Below, one piece after another: positions 8,012 through 16,230 of a stretch of DNA of 47,400 bases; the stretch's first letter is position 1; each line of letters opens with the position of its first letter. The stretch is from Parachlamydiales bacterium. Lineage in GTDB: Bacteria > Chlamydiota > Chlamydiia > Chlamydiales > SM23-39. The stretch spans positions 1 through 47,400 of the forward strand of contig JACVQJ010000009.1 of NCBI GenBank assembly GCA_015661075.1, in the 5' to 3' direction. The notes beneath the pieces are model-generated. The model was not told the origin of the DNA and ran no database searches. It saw nothing but the letters and a program-made list of their open reading frames with translations. The translations under genes were made by a program, and so were the position numbers.

Positions 8012-9248
8012 GACACTGTCCGGGCTCGATCAGATAGAGCAGATCATTTTTCCGCACTCGGGACGGGACGGGAAACGAGACGAGGGCGCCCTGGTCGGCA
8101 AACTCCACGCTGCCGTTTTCATGCAGCGATTCGATCCGGGCCTCGATCACTCCCGTGGTCGATCCAGTAATGAGAATGGGATCGCCCTTGCGAATCGAGC
8201 CGCTTTGCAGTTGGCATTCGGCCACCTGGATCCGCGGAAAATATTTCGTCACTTTTCCCAGATATTTTTTTCTTTGCGTTGCCTGCGATCCCGGTTTTTT
8301 GCTCCACTCGCCCGCTTTTTCGCCCAGATAATAGCCGCCTTCCCAAAAACCTCGATTGTAAACCGACTTGAGCCTGTCCATCCAGATCTGGATTTTTTCG
8401 TTTGAAAATGCACCCCGCTCGATGGCATCCGCCGCTTCGCGGTACGCGCCTACGACGGTGTAGACGTATTCCGGCGCTCGGCCGCGGCCCTCAATCTTCA
8501 GGATGCTGACGCCTGCATCGACAATTTCATCGAGCCGGCCGATCGTGCATAAATCTTTGGGGGACATCACATATTGATTGTCGATCACTAATTCGTTTTG
8601 CGTCTCATCATCAAAAACGCGGTATTTCCTTCGGCACGGCTGGATGCATTCGCCCCGATTCGCTGACTTGTTGTACAACGACAGGCTCATATAGCATTTT
8701 CCCGAGATGGATACGCAAAGAGCGCCGTGGACAAATAGTTCAATCTGCACGAGCTGTCCGCTCGGCCCGCGAATCTCTTCTTTTTTGATCTGCTCGCCAA
8801 TCAATTGGATCTGATCGAGCCTCAGCTCGCGCGCCAATACTAAAACATCCGAGAATTGGGCAAAAAAACGGACAGCTTCAAGATTTGAAATGTTGAGCTG
8901 CGTCGAACAATGAATCGGCAAACCAATCGATGTGGCAAATTGGATCGCGGCCATATCAGATGCGATGACCGCCGTTGCGCCGCTGGCTTTGATGGCCTGG
9001 CAATATTCCCTCATCAAGGACAGATCCTCGTCGTACAGGATCGAGTTCAGAGCCACGTAGGTCTTGATCTTGTTTTTCCGGCCGATTTGCACGATCTTTC
9101 GCAAATCTGGAATTGTAAAATTGAAAGCCGCGTGCGAGCGCATATTGAGATGCCCAATCCCAAAATAAACACTGTCGGCGCGCGCCTGAATCGCAGCTGT
9201 AAGAGAGTCCCACGAGCCAACGGGCGCCATGATCTCAATGGGAGCCAT
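7998..9248 (-). CDS. trhP: U32 family protein, TrhP/YegQ-like tRNA hydroxylation protein
   Basis: The 416-residue protein has the peptidase-U32 barrel start 'EIMAPVGSWDSLTAAIQARA', the central 'ELFVHGALCVSISGKCYMS' block and clustered cysteines ('GECIQPCRRKYR') expected to bind an Fe-S cluster. Its length and C-terminal domain fit YegQ/TrhP rather than the longer RlhA/YdcP. In E. coli and B. subtilis TrhP proteins make 5-hydroxyuridine at tRNA position 34 and depend on prephenate. The next gene downstream overlaps it and encodes chorismate mutase, the prephenate-forming enzyme, which strongly supports this assignment. It is the first gene of the minus-strand run toward E2. A cold-shock gene and its terminator lie upstream. 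Confidence 0.82.
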   Translation of the reverse strand: MAPIEIMAPVGSWDSLTAAIQARADSVYFGIGHLNMRSHAAFNFTIPDLRKIVQIGRKNKIKTYVALNSILYDEDLSLMREYCQAIKASGATAVIASDMAAIQFATSIGLPIHCSTQLNISNLEAVRFFAQFSDVLVLARELRLDQIQLIGEQIKKEEIRGPSGQLVQIELFVHGALCVSISGKCYMSLSLYNKSANRGECIQPCRRKYRVFDDETQNELVIDNQYVMSPKDLCTIGRLDEIVDAGVSILKIEGRGRAPEYVYTVVGAYREAADAIERGAFSNEKIQIWMDRLKSVYNRGFWEGGYYLGEKAGEWSKKPGSQATQRKKYLGKVTKYFPRIQVAECQLQSGSIRKGDPILITGSTTGVIEARIESLHENGSVEFADQGALVSFPVPSRVRKNDLLYLIEPGQCHEGN

Positions 9249-9273
9249 TGAACTGTCCTGAAAAATTGAACCG

Positions 9274-9310
9274 AAAAAAAAAGAGCGCGCATCAAAATGT
9301 GCAGCGCTCT
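9274..9310 (-). terminator. Intrinsic terminator of the cold-shock gene
   Basis: On the minus strand a 7-bp stem (9304-9310 with 9282-9288), extended inside by GCA/TGC, is followed by a run of about nine T. It lies 11 nt after the cold-shock stop codon and separates that gene from the trhP run. Confidence 0.92.
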
Positions 9311-9321
9311 GATGACTGATT

Positions 9322-9528
9322 TTATCTTACGAGACTAACTTGAGTCGCTTCCGGACCTTTGCGACCAGGAGATTCAACGTATTCGACGGCATCGCCCTCA
9401 TTCAGGGATTTCACTCCCCCTTCGAGACTTTTCACGTGGACAAACAAATCCTTGCCCCCATCATCCGGAACGATGAATCCAAACCCTTTTGCTGCATTAA
9501 AAAACTTAACAATTCCTGTAGATTTCAT
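9322..9528 (-). CDS. Cold-shock domain protein (CspA family)
   Basis: This 68-residue protein is a single OB-fold cold-shock domain. The RNP1-like 'KGFGFI' and RNP2-like 'DLFVH' motifs are both present, giving single-stranded RNA/DNA binding. I start at the ATG at 9528 ('MKSTGIVKFFNAAKGFGF'), the normal family N-terminus. A GTG three codons upstream gives an unusual extension. It is flanked by its own terminator and a 300-nt A+T-rich region, so it is monocistronic. Whether it is cold-induced cannot be told from sequence. Confidence 0.93.
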   Translation of the reverse strand: MKSTGIVKFFNAAKGFGFIVPDDGGKDLFVHVKSLEGGVKSLNEGDAVEYVESPGRKGPEATQVSLVR

Positions 9529-9842
9529 TCTAACCACTCATTTGTTTGATTATTCAACTTTTTGATCACCCCCAGATCTGTTTTGGCTTTCAACCCAGAA
9601 CCAATGGTGAAAAAAAGCATGATTATACATTTACGCCCGATTTTTTCACGCCCTTTCTAGGATCATAAACAGGTCAACAAGCATGAAATCAACCCAACAC
9701 TCTCATTATAAACAACATGTAACAATCAAACAGATCAATTCAAATCAATACTTGCCTCATTCCTGAGGCAAAAAATCCGAAAGAAAAAATATAGTCGATG
9801 GTGTAAAATAGTTTGCACGCTTCAAGAAGGAAAATAATTTTT
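9529..9842. other. Divergent promoter region between cold-shock gene and acs
   Basis: No gene is visible in this 314-nt A+T-rich stretch. It must hold the promoters of both flanking genes. An 8-bp hairpin (9752-9759 with 9764-9771) lies about 70 nt before acs and could be an operator or leader structure. A TAAAAT word at 9804-9809 could be the acs -10 element, but no good -35 is placed for it. Confidence 0.5.
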
Positions 9843-11819
9843 ATGAAATCCCCTCTCGAGACAGGATCCGTAGATTGTCTGCAACATGAAGGAAGAAAAT
9901 TTCCTCCTTCCTGGCAAACATCGGCAAACGCCCATATCAAAAACCTTCAGCAATATGAAAAAATGTATCGACGCTCCATCGACGAGAGCGATGCATTCTG
10001 GCTGGATATGGCCTCCTCGCTCGACTGGATCAAACGCCCCACTGTTGGCTGTCAATACGAATGGAATACCGCCCAGCGCAAGGTCCGGCATACCTGGTTT
10101 GAAGACGGCAAGCTGAACGTTTCCATCAATTGCCTGGATCGCCATCTGCTGAAGCGGCGCGATCAGATGGCCATCATCTGGCAAGGCGACAGCGACGAAG
10201 AGACCCAAACATACACGTACGGCCAATTGCATATGGCCGTCTGCCGTTTGGCCAATGCCATGAAAACCTGCGGCATCCAAAAGGGCGATCGAGTCTGCAT
10301 TTATTTGCCCCTGATTCCCGAAGCCGCGATCGCCATGCTGGCCTGCGCCCGAATCGGAGCGATCCACGCCGTCGTTTTCGGCGGTTTCAGCGCCGAATCG
10401 CTTGCGCACCGGATCCAGGACTCCGGAGCGAAAATGCTGATCACGGCCAACTTTGGCATGCGCGGCGGAAAGAAACTGCTTCTCAAAGAAATTTGCGACA
10501 CAGCCCTGTCCAAATGCAACACCATAGAAACGACCATCGTCGTCCAAAGAACGTCCGATCCATGCACAATGGGCAAAAAAGATCGCTGGTACCATGAGAT
10601 CGTGGCCGATCAGCCCGCCTATTGCCCTCCCGAAACGATGATGGCGGAAGATCCCCTCTTTATTCTCCACACATCGGGCTCGACAGGCAAACCCAAAGGC
10701 GTCGTCCACACGCAGGGCGGCTACCTATTGCACGCCTCGCTGACGCACCGATATATTTTCGATATCCATGAAAACGACGTTTACTGGTGCAGCGCCGACA
10801 TCGGCTGGATCACGGGGCATAGCTATGTAGTGTATGGCCCTCTGGCCAACGGATGCACGACTGTGTTATTCGAGGGAACGCCTGCATACCCTGATTTTGG
10901 ACGATACTGGCAAGTGATCGAAAAATACAAAGTCAATATTTTCTACACCGCGCCGACGGCGATCCGTGCGGCGATTTCGAAGGGAGACGATTATCCCAAG
11001 AAATACAATATGCAATCCCTGCGCCTATTGGGATCCGTCGGCGAGCCGATCAATCCGGAAGTATGGCTCTGGTACCGCAACCTGATCGGCCAGGGCAAAT
11101 GTCCGGTGATGGACACTTGGTGGCAAACGGAGACTGGCGGCATTCTCATTACCCCGCTGCCCGGCTCCCATACCCTCAAACCCGGCAGCGCATCGAAACC
11201 ATTTTTTGGAGTCGACCCCGTCATTTTGCGCGAAAACGCATCGATCTGCGCGCCCTTTGAGGGCGGATCTCTATGCATCCGCAAACCCTGGCCGGGCATG
11301 ATGCGGACGCTGTGGAACGATCACGAGCGGTTCATCAACACCTACTTTTCCGCCTTTCCCAACGTCTATTTTTCGGGCGATGGCTGCCATGTAGATGATG
11401 ACGGCGACTATTGGCTCTTGGGGCGAATGGATGATATTGCCAATGTGTCGGGACACAGGATCGGCACGGCCGAGGTGGAAAGCGCCATCGTCAGCCATCC
11501 ATCCGTTGCCGAGGCCGCTGTGGTCCCCGTCAGCGATGCGATCAAAGGCCAGAAATTATTCGCCTTCATCACGCTCATCGACGGCGTGTCCAAAAGCGAA
11601 GATCTGAAACTATCTGTCGCGCAGCATGTGCGCAAAGAAATCGGCTCCATCGCCGTTCCCGATAAAATCCAGTTTGCCGCCGGTTTGCCCAAGACCCGTT
11701 CGGGCAAGATCATGCGGCGAATTTTGCGAAAGATCGCCGAAAAGAACACGAGTGATCTCGGCGACATCACCACATTGGCCGATCCCGCCGTGGTCGAGGC
11801 TCTCATCAAAGGTGAATAG
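9843..11819 (+). CDS. acs: Acetyl-CoA synthetase (AMP-forming)
   Basis: Acs activates acetate to acetyl-CoA through acetyl-AMP. The 658-residue length is standard. The adenylate-forming A3 motif 'TSGSTGKPKG' lies near residue 276. 'YWCSADIGWITGHSY', 'WWQTETGG' and 'YFSGDGCHVDDDGDYWLLGR' are the Acs-specific blocks. The C-terminal 'TRSGKIMRRILRKIA' carries the catalytic, acetylatable lysine near 622. I start at the ATG at 9843, preceded by AAGAAGG. An upstream TTG would add ten unlikely residues. The gene stands alone, convergent with the Inc-like genes. Confidence 0.95.
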   Translation: MKSPLETGSVDCLQHEGRKFPPSWQTSANAHIKNLQQYEKMYRRSIDESDAFWLDMASSLDWIKRPTVGCQYEWNTAQRKVRHTWFEDGKLNVSINCLDRHLLKRRDQMAIIWQGDSDEETQTYTYGQLHMAVCRLANAMKTCGIQKGDRVCIYLPLIPEAAIAMLACARIGAIHAVVFGGFSAESLAHRIQDSGAKMLITANFGMRGGKKLLLKEICDTALSKCNTIETTIVVQRTSDPCTMGKKDRWYHEIVADQPAYCPPETMMAEDPLFILHTSGSTGKPKGVVHTQGGYLLHASLTHRYIFDIHENDVYWCSADIGWITGHSYVVYGPLANGCTTVLFEGTPAYPDFGRYWQVIEKYKVNIFYTAPTAIRAAISKGDDYPKKYNMQSLRLLGSVGEPINPEVWLWYRNLIGQGKCPVMDTWWQTETGGILITPLPGSHTLKPGSASKPFFGVDPVILRENASICAPFEGGSLCIRKPWPGMMRTLWNDHERFINTYFSAFPNVYFSGDGCHVDDDGDYWLLGRMDDIANVSGHRIGTAEVESAIVSHPSVAEAAVVPVSDAIKGQKLFAFITLIDGVSKSEDLKLSVAQHVRKEIGSIAVPDKIQFAAGLPKTRSGKIMRRILRKIAEKNTSDLGDITTLADPAVVEALIKGE

Positions 11820-11949
11820 AACCGCTTCAAAACTGTTTTGTGAATGGAGCACTCGGATGGCATTGCCAAATCGAAGGGCAACGTTCCAAACTGGGTCTAT
11901 TTCCCCAAGCGGGATCAGCGTCAACGAGGAGAGTCGATTTGGCGTAGCG

Positions 11950-12606
11950 CTATGCTGTCAACAAAACCTTTCTTTCTTCATTTTTTTTATTCAAATGTTG
12001 CGAGATGGTTCGAATTTCAATTGCAACTCGCGTCATCTCTCGAAGTCGGGCTTCCTGCATTTGATCAAGCTCGCGTCTTTTTGGATCGACCAGATGGGCA
12101 GTTAACTTTGAAGTTTTGCGAAATCCAAATACAGCTCCACCCGCTGAAAAAGTTAGTACTGTCAAAAGCACTAAAGGCACTACTGGCCCCCCGGCAGCAA
12201 CAGCAACAGCAGTGACAACAACTCCTGTAGCCTCAGCTAACCCTGCTGCGACAGCTGCGCCAGCAACAAAACCGCCCGCAGTCCCAAGAGCAGCGCCGCC
12301 CATTCCCACCACGATCTGTCCAGATCTTCTTTTAAAACAAATATGACCATATTCATCCGATTGAAGTTGAAGAACATATAGCCTATCTTTCAATCCGCTC
12401 AACTTAACTTCCATTTCGCGTTCATTTGCTCCATAAACAATGCGCTCAAGATCAATAATATCGCTTGCACATGTCGTTATTCTTTGATCTTGGTTTTGAA
12501 AACGTTTGTCATGGATTTGCAAACGCACATCATGGTCTTGTAAACGCACATCATGGTCTTGCAAACATTGGCATTGCGCCTGAACCACACTTACATTCAT
12601 TGTCAT
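11950..12606 (-). CDS. Putative inclusion-membrane-type protein with heptad repeats
   Basis: I do not recognise a family. From the ATG at 12606 (preceded by TGGGGT) the product has 218 residues. Residues 15-42 are four 7-residue repeats of the pattern 'LQDHDVR', likely a coiled coil. A charged stretch follows, then two close hydrophobic segments (about 98-123 and 127-161), very rich in Gly, Ala and Val. The C-terminus is a charged helix. A bilobed hydrophobic domain between soluble arms is the hallmark of chlamydial Inc proteins, which are secreted by type III secretion and inserted in the inclusion membrane. The gene lies 30 nt downstream of a similar repeat-plus-bilobe gene, so the two are probably co-transcribed. 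Effector status is inference. A TTG at 12618 is an alternative start. Confidence 0.6.
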   Translation of the reverse strand: MTMNVSVVQAQCQCLQDHDVRLQDHDVRLQIHDKRFQNQDQRITTCASDIIDLERIVYGANEREMEVKLSGLKDRLYVLQLQSDEYGHICFKRRSGQIVVGMGGAALGTAGGFVAGAAVAAGLAEATGVVVTAVAVAAGGPVVPLVLLTVLTFSAGGAVFGFRKTSKLTAHLVDPKRRELDQMQEARLREMTRVAIEIRTISQHLNKKNEERKVLLTA

Positions 12607-12636
12607 AATAAACCCCAAAATGAGTAAAATTAAATA

Positions 12637-13881
12637 CTAATCCTTTAATTGCCCCTGACACTGATTCATCAAATCATTTAATCGTTTCATCGACTCTTTG
12701 CTCTTTCGAGCTGATTCTTCGCTCTTTCGAGCCAATTCTTCTCCCTCTCGAGCCAGCCTTTCACCCTCAAGCTCCATCTCTTTTCTCTCTCGAGCCGCCC
12801 TTCCTGTCAGGCTAGCTTCTACCCTTCCCATCAAAATCATTCTGTCTAGCCGTTGATTCAATAGTTCCTCTCTTTCAGCATTTGTTTCATTGGGAACTGG
12901 GGCCTCATTCGCACTGGGAACCTGCGCAATCACTTCGCCATTGGATGGAGCAGAACGATCATCCGCAACTATAGCAAGGACTGGGGTTCCTCCCTGACGA
13001 ACGGGATTACTTATCAAACTTTGTATGCAGTGGCCACCGATCCAACTTAACCCGGCTATTCCGGCCGCCATGCCGACACATGAAAAAACGGGCCAATTGG
13101 TAACAAGTCCAATCCAGGCGATACATCCAAAAGCAAGAAGAGAACATGCGGCCAGGGTCGTTTTATTGGCTAGCGCCAGCAATCCATGCACGCCTTCGCG
13201 TGCCACTCCGATTTGCTCATGCGAGATCTCTTGCGTAACTCTTCGATTTTCATTGGATTGACGATCTGCGCTTTGAATTTCCTGGGCTCTTAAATCTACA
13301 GTTCGATTGGCTAGTCGGGTCCCTTCTTTCGCTGTTCGATCAGCGCGTCTTTGCGTCCAAATCATCCCTCCTATCGAAACCACTCCACCAGCAAAAGCCC
13401 CCGCCCAGCTCAAGACTTTAAAGCATCGCCCTACGCCTTGTGCTACCTTTGAAATATTACTCCCTGTTTCGCGCACGACATCGATCGCCTGTTCTGAGCG
13501 TCGATCAACAACTCCAAGAGTATGATCAAGTGTTCCAGAAACAGTATCAATCGCTTGTCCCAAGCGTCGATCAACAACATCAACGGAATGATCCAAGGTT
13601 CCCGAGACCGCCTCGATCGCTTGTCCAGCGCGTCGATCAACGACATCAACAGTATGTTCGAGTGTTCCCGAGACTGCATCGATCGCTTGCCCAGCTCGTT
13701 GATCAATGACCTCAACAGCGTGATCCACTGTTCCTGTAAGAGCTGTGCTGGTTGTCTGCAGAATTCCCACGGCTTGTCCTAAACTTTGGACTGTGCCATC
13801 AACCAAGCGATTGTCTGCAGCTACGGTTCCTTCAATGAGTTGGTTTTCATTGTCATGTCGAAGTGGGTATAATTTTGACAC
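12637..13881 (-). CDS. Putative inclusion-membrane-type protein with four 22-residue repeats
   Basis: The 414-residue product starts at a GTG preceded by a strong AAGGAG with good spacing, and no ATG lies nearby. Residues 50-137 are four tandem 22-residue repeats ('GTLDHSVDVVDRRLGQAI' type). Hydrophobic segments lie at about 156-176 and, as a close pair, 241-260 and 263-290. The C-terminal 90 residues are strongly charged ('ERLAREGEELARKSEESARK'), a likely coiled coil. This layout (helical repeats, bilobed membrane domain, coiled coil) suggests an Inc or another type III effector acting at host membranes. Its partner lies 30 nt downstream. No homologue is recognised, so the function is unproven. 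Confidence 0.62.
   Translation of the reverse strand: MSKLYPLRHDNENQLIEGTVAADNRLVDGTVQSLGQAVGILQTTSTALTGTVDHAVEVIDQRAGQAIDAVSGTLEHTVDVVDRRAGQAIEAVSGTLDHSVDVVDRRLGQAIDTVSGTLDHTLGVVDRRSEQAIDVVRETGSNISKVAQGVGRCFKVLSWAGAFAGGVVSIGGMIWTQRRADRTAKEGTRLANRTVDLRAQEIQSADRQSNENRRVTQEISHEQIGVAREGVHGLLALANKTTLAACSLLAFGCIAWIGLVTNWPVFSCVGMAAGIAGLSWIGGHCIQSLISNPVRQGGTPVLAIVADDRSAPSNGEVIAQVPSANEAPVPNETNAEREELLNQRLDRMILMGRVEASLTGRAARERKEMELEGERLAREGEELARKSEESARKSKESMKRLNDLMNQCQGQLKD
13471..13734 (-). repeat. Four tandem 66-bp coding repeats
   Basis: Four in-frame 66-bp units encode the 22-residue repeats of the Inc-like protein. All have the consensus G-T-L-D-H-x-V-D-V-V-D-R-R with little degeneration. The repeat region could expand or contract between strains. 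Confidence 0.85.
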
Positions 13882-14017
13882 TGCTTTTCTCCTTTTTCAG
13901 GATTTTTTTGCACGCAAAGGTAGCGTTATGAAAATTTATCGTCAACAAAAGCTGAAGAAACTGATAAGTAAATGAGAACCGATCCCCAAAAAAACTTAGA
14001 TTAAAGCCAGACTGTCT

Positions 14018-14656
14018 TTAAAACGGCGCGGGGCAATCAAAGCGCATTTCTTCCTTCGCGACCGGATGGGTAAAAAGCAGAGCCGCTGAGTGCAACTGGA
14101 TCGTTTTCCCATCGCCGGAGCTCGCCTGATAGCGGACATCACCGACAACGGGATGGCAAATCGCCGCAAACTGTGCCCGGATTTGATGATAGCGCCCGGT
14201 TTTCAACTCGATCCGGACGCGCGTACAATTTCCTTCGACCTTTTCCACCCAATAATGCAGCTGCGCGAGTTTCGCATCGGGAGATGACGAGACAATCGCC
14301 CGATGATCGCCATGGATCAGATAGTGCTCCAAATCCCCCTCCTGATTCGGCAAGACGCCCTCAACGCGGGCGACGTAGAATCGGTGAATCCCATTGGCGC
14401 GCACCTGATCATTCAGACGGCTCAGCGCTTTGCTCGTCCGGGCAAACAGAACCAGACCGCTCACAGGCCGATCGATCCGATGAACGGCGTGTAAAAAGAC
14501 AGCGCCCTTTTTTTGATAGGTCGTCTTCACCCATTCTTTCATCTGCTCTTCCAGATCGATCGTCTCCGTACCGTCAGGCTGGGTCAGCCAGCCGGCCGGT
14601 TTATTGGCGACGAGGATGTGGTTATCGCAATAAACCACGTTGTCGGAGGACTTCAT
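14018..14656 (-). CDS. Pseudouridine synthase, RluA family
   Basis: The 212-residue protein is a catalytic domain without an S4 domain. 'HAVHRIDRPVSGLVLFART' carries the catalytic Asp in the RluA-type 'HRLD' motif (HRID here). 'GRYHQIRAQFAA' is the conserved second block. The target RNA position cannot be read. It is the last gene of the seven-gene minus-strand operon and overlaps the SpoU gene by 35 nt. Length resembles short RluA-family members. Confidence 0.85.
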   Translation of the reverse strand: MKSSDNVVYCDNHILVANKPAGWLTQPDGTETIDLEEQMKEWVKTTYQKKGAVFLHAVHRIDRPVSGLVLFARTSKALSRLNDQVRANGIHRFYVARVEGVLPNQEGDLEHYLIHGDHRAIVSSSPDAKLAQLHYWVEKVEGNCTRVRIELKTGRYHQIRAQFAAICHPVVGDVRYQASSGDGKTIQLHSAALLFTHPVAKEEMRFDCPAPF

Positions 14657-15422
14657 ATAGTAATAGTGTCGTTGCTGAGGCTACATTTAATGAATCGGCC
14701 ACCCCGAGCATCGGGATGCGCACCTGGCAATCGGCCATTTTCATCCACTCATCGCTAAGGCCGTATTGTTCCGTGCCGACGGCAATGGCGACGGGGCGTG
14801 AAAAATCTGCATCAGTATAGGACTTTGCGGCATGAGGCGTGGCCGCGACGATCGCAATGGACCTTCGCCGCAATAACGCCAGCATTTCCTGACCGTCCGC
14901 CTCGATGACCGGCTGGGTGAACAAAGTGCCGACGCTCGATCGCACGACATTCGGATTGTGAATATCTGTCGTCGGATCGCAGACAATCACCGCATCCACG
15001 CCCGCGGCATCGGAAGAGCGCAGGATCGTGCCCAGATTGCCGGGCTTTTCAATGCTCTCAGCCATCACCAAAAACGGATTGTTCGAGAGGAACTCATCTA
15101 AATTCCCTATATTTAAATGCTTTTGGAGCGCCACGCCCAGCAGGCCGTCGGGGCGATCGCGATAGGAGATCTTGGCAAAGACCTCCGGAGTGCAGCCAAT
15201 CAGCTCCGCCTGGGATTTCTCCATGAGCTGCTGTTCGTTATCCCCTAAAAACAGCTCCGGACAAAAATAGATGGATTGAATGGATCGTCTCGCATCGATG
15301 GCTCGCTTCAGCTCGCGATAGCCTTCGATGAGGAAGAGATCGGTTTCATCTCTCTCGCGGCGATCGCGCAGGCGGACGGCCTGCTTGACCTTGGCATTTT
15401 GCAAGCTGGTGATCTTATCCAT
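14622..15422 (-). CDS. TrmH/SpoU family RNA 2'-O-methyltransferase
   Basis: The 266-residue protein has an N-terminal substrate-binding domain and a C-terminal SPOUT domain. The three SpoU motifs are clear: 'SIEKPGNLGTILRSSDAAG', 'IAVGTEQYGLSDEW' and 'IPMLGVADSLNVASATTLLL'. It methylates a ribose 2'-OH in rRNA or tRNA using S-adenosylmethionine through the trefoil-knot site. C. trachomatis has a spoU gene beside a methyltransferase gene in the same region. It overlaps the methyltransferase upstream by 8 nt. Confidence 0.9.
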   Translation of the reverse strand: MDKITSLQNAKVKQAVRLRDRRERDETDLFLIEGYRELKRAIDARRSIQSIYFCPELFLGDNEQQLMEKSQAELIGCTPEVFAKISYRDRPDGLLGVALQKHLNIGNLDEFLSNNPFLVMAESIEKPGNLGTILRSSDAAGVDAVIVCDPTTDIHNPNVVRSSVGTLFTQPVIEADGQEMLALLRRRSIAIVAATPHAAKSYTDADFSRPVAIAVGTEQYGLSDEWMKMADCQVRIPMLGVADSLNVASATTLLLYEVLRQRGLLR

Positions 15423-16230
15423 AGGTTTTCATCGCGAAGCATCCGCTGGGAATTGACAAGGCATTGGGCGCGCTCAAAACCATCTCCGCAGATTTTGTTT
15501 GGCCCGGCCCAAAGACTTGTTCGACGAGATTTTGCAAGACTAGCGGCGACATGAGCGGAGTGTGGCAGGAAAGAATCACAAATCGCGGTTGGTTCGACAA
15601 AACAGCGCGGCAGAGCTCCAAAAGAGGCATGATATCTCTTTCGATCTTGAATACCTCGCCCTGATTGCCTCTTCCAAAAGTCGGCGGATCGAGAATGATG
15701 GCATCGTAAAAAGACTTTCGCTTCTCCTCGCGCTTCAAAAACTTCATCGCATCGTCGACGATCCATCGGATGGGCGCTTTTTCCAGGCCGTTCAGAGCGG
15801 CGTTTTCCCTCGCCCAATCCACCATGCCCTTCGACGCGTCCAGATGACAGACCTGGGCCCCTTCCTGCGCCGCAGCCATCGTCACGCCGCCGGAATAGGC
15901 AAAGAGATTGAGCACGCGCATTTCTTTGCGGATCATCGATCGCAGAGCCGTCCAGAGAAAGGAGTGTTCGGGAAAAACGCCGAGATGGCCAAAATCGGTC
16001 AGAGATATCTTGAACTGTACGCCGCCGAGCTCAATCGTCCAGCTCGACGGAAGGGTGCGGGAAAAACGCCATCGGTCTTCCTGTTCGCGAGAAAAAACAG
16101 CATCTGCGGCTTCCCACTGCTTCGCATGCAATGGCCGCCAAATGGCTTGCGGACAGGGACGAACTAAAGTATAGGAACCCCAGCGCTCGAACTTTTGCTC
16201 GCCGCCGCTATCGATCAATGAATACGTCAT
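15415..16230 (-). CDS. Class I SAM-dependent rRNA methyltransferase, RlmI/RlmK-like without PUA domain
   Basis: From the ATG at 16230 the product has 271 residues. It has a small N-terminal barrel region, the SAM motif 'VLNLFAYSGGVTMAAAQEGA', the acidic 'HLDASKGMVDWARENAALNG' loop and 'ILDPPTFGRG', the base-binding motif of RlmI-type 5-methylcytosine or guanine methyltransferases. The longer open frame upstream is the shadow of cinA. The chosen ATG overlaps the cinA TGA by four nt (ATGA), typical of coupled translation. Specificity is not determinable from sequence. Confidence 0.85.
   Translation of the reverse strand: MTYSLIDSGGEQKFERWGSYTLVRPCPQAIWRPLHAKQWEAADAVFSREQEDRWRFSRTLPSSWTIELGGVQFKISLTDFGHLGVFPEHSFLWTALRSMIRKEMRVLNLFAYSGGVTMAAAQEGAQVCHLDASKGMVDWARENAALNGLEKAPIRWIVDDAMKFLKREEKRKSFYDAIILDPPTFGRGNQGEVFKIERDIMPLLELCRAVLSNQPRFVILSCHTPLMSPLVLQNLVEQVFGPGQTKSAEMVLSAPNALSIPSGCFAMKTYG

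Noticed and set aside
9822..10709. 295-codon open frame antisense to acs
   Set aside because: It mirrors the codon pattern of acs on the opposite strand. It has no ribosome-binding site or recognisable domain.
13471..13734. CRISPR array
   Set aside because: The repeats are contiguous, in frame and coding, with no unique spacers. No cas genes occur in the window.
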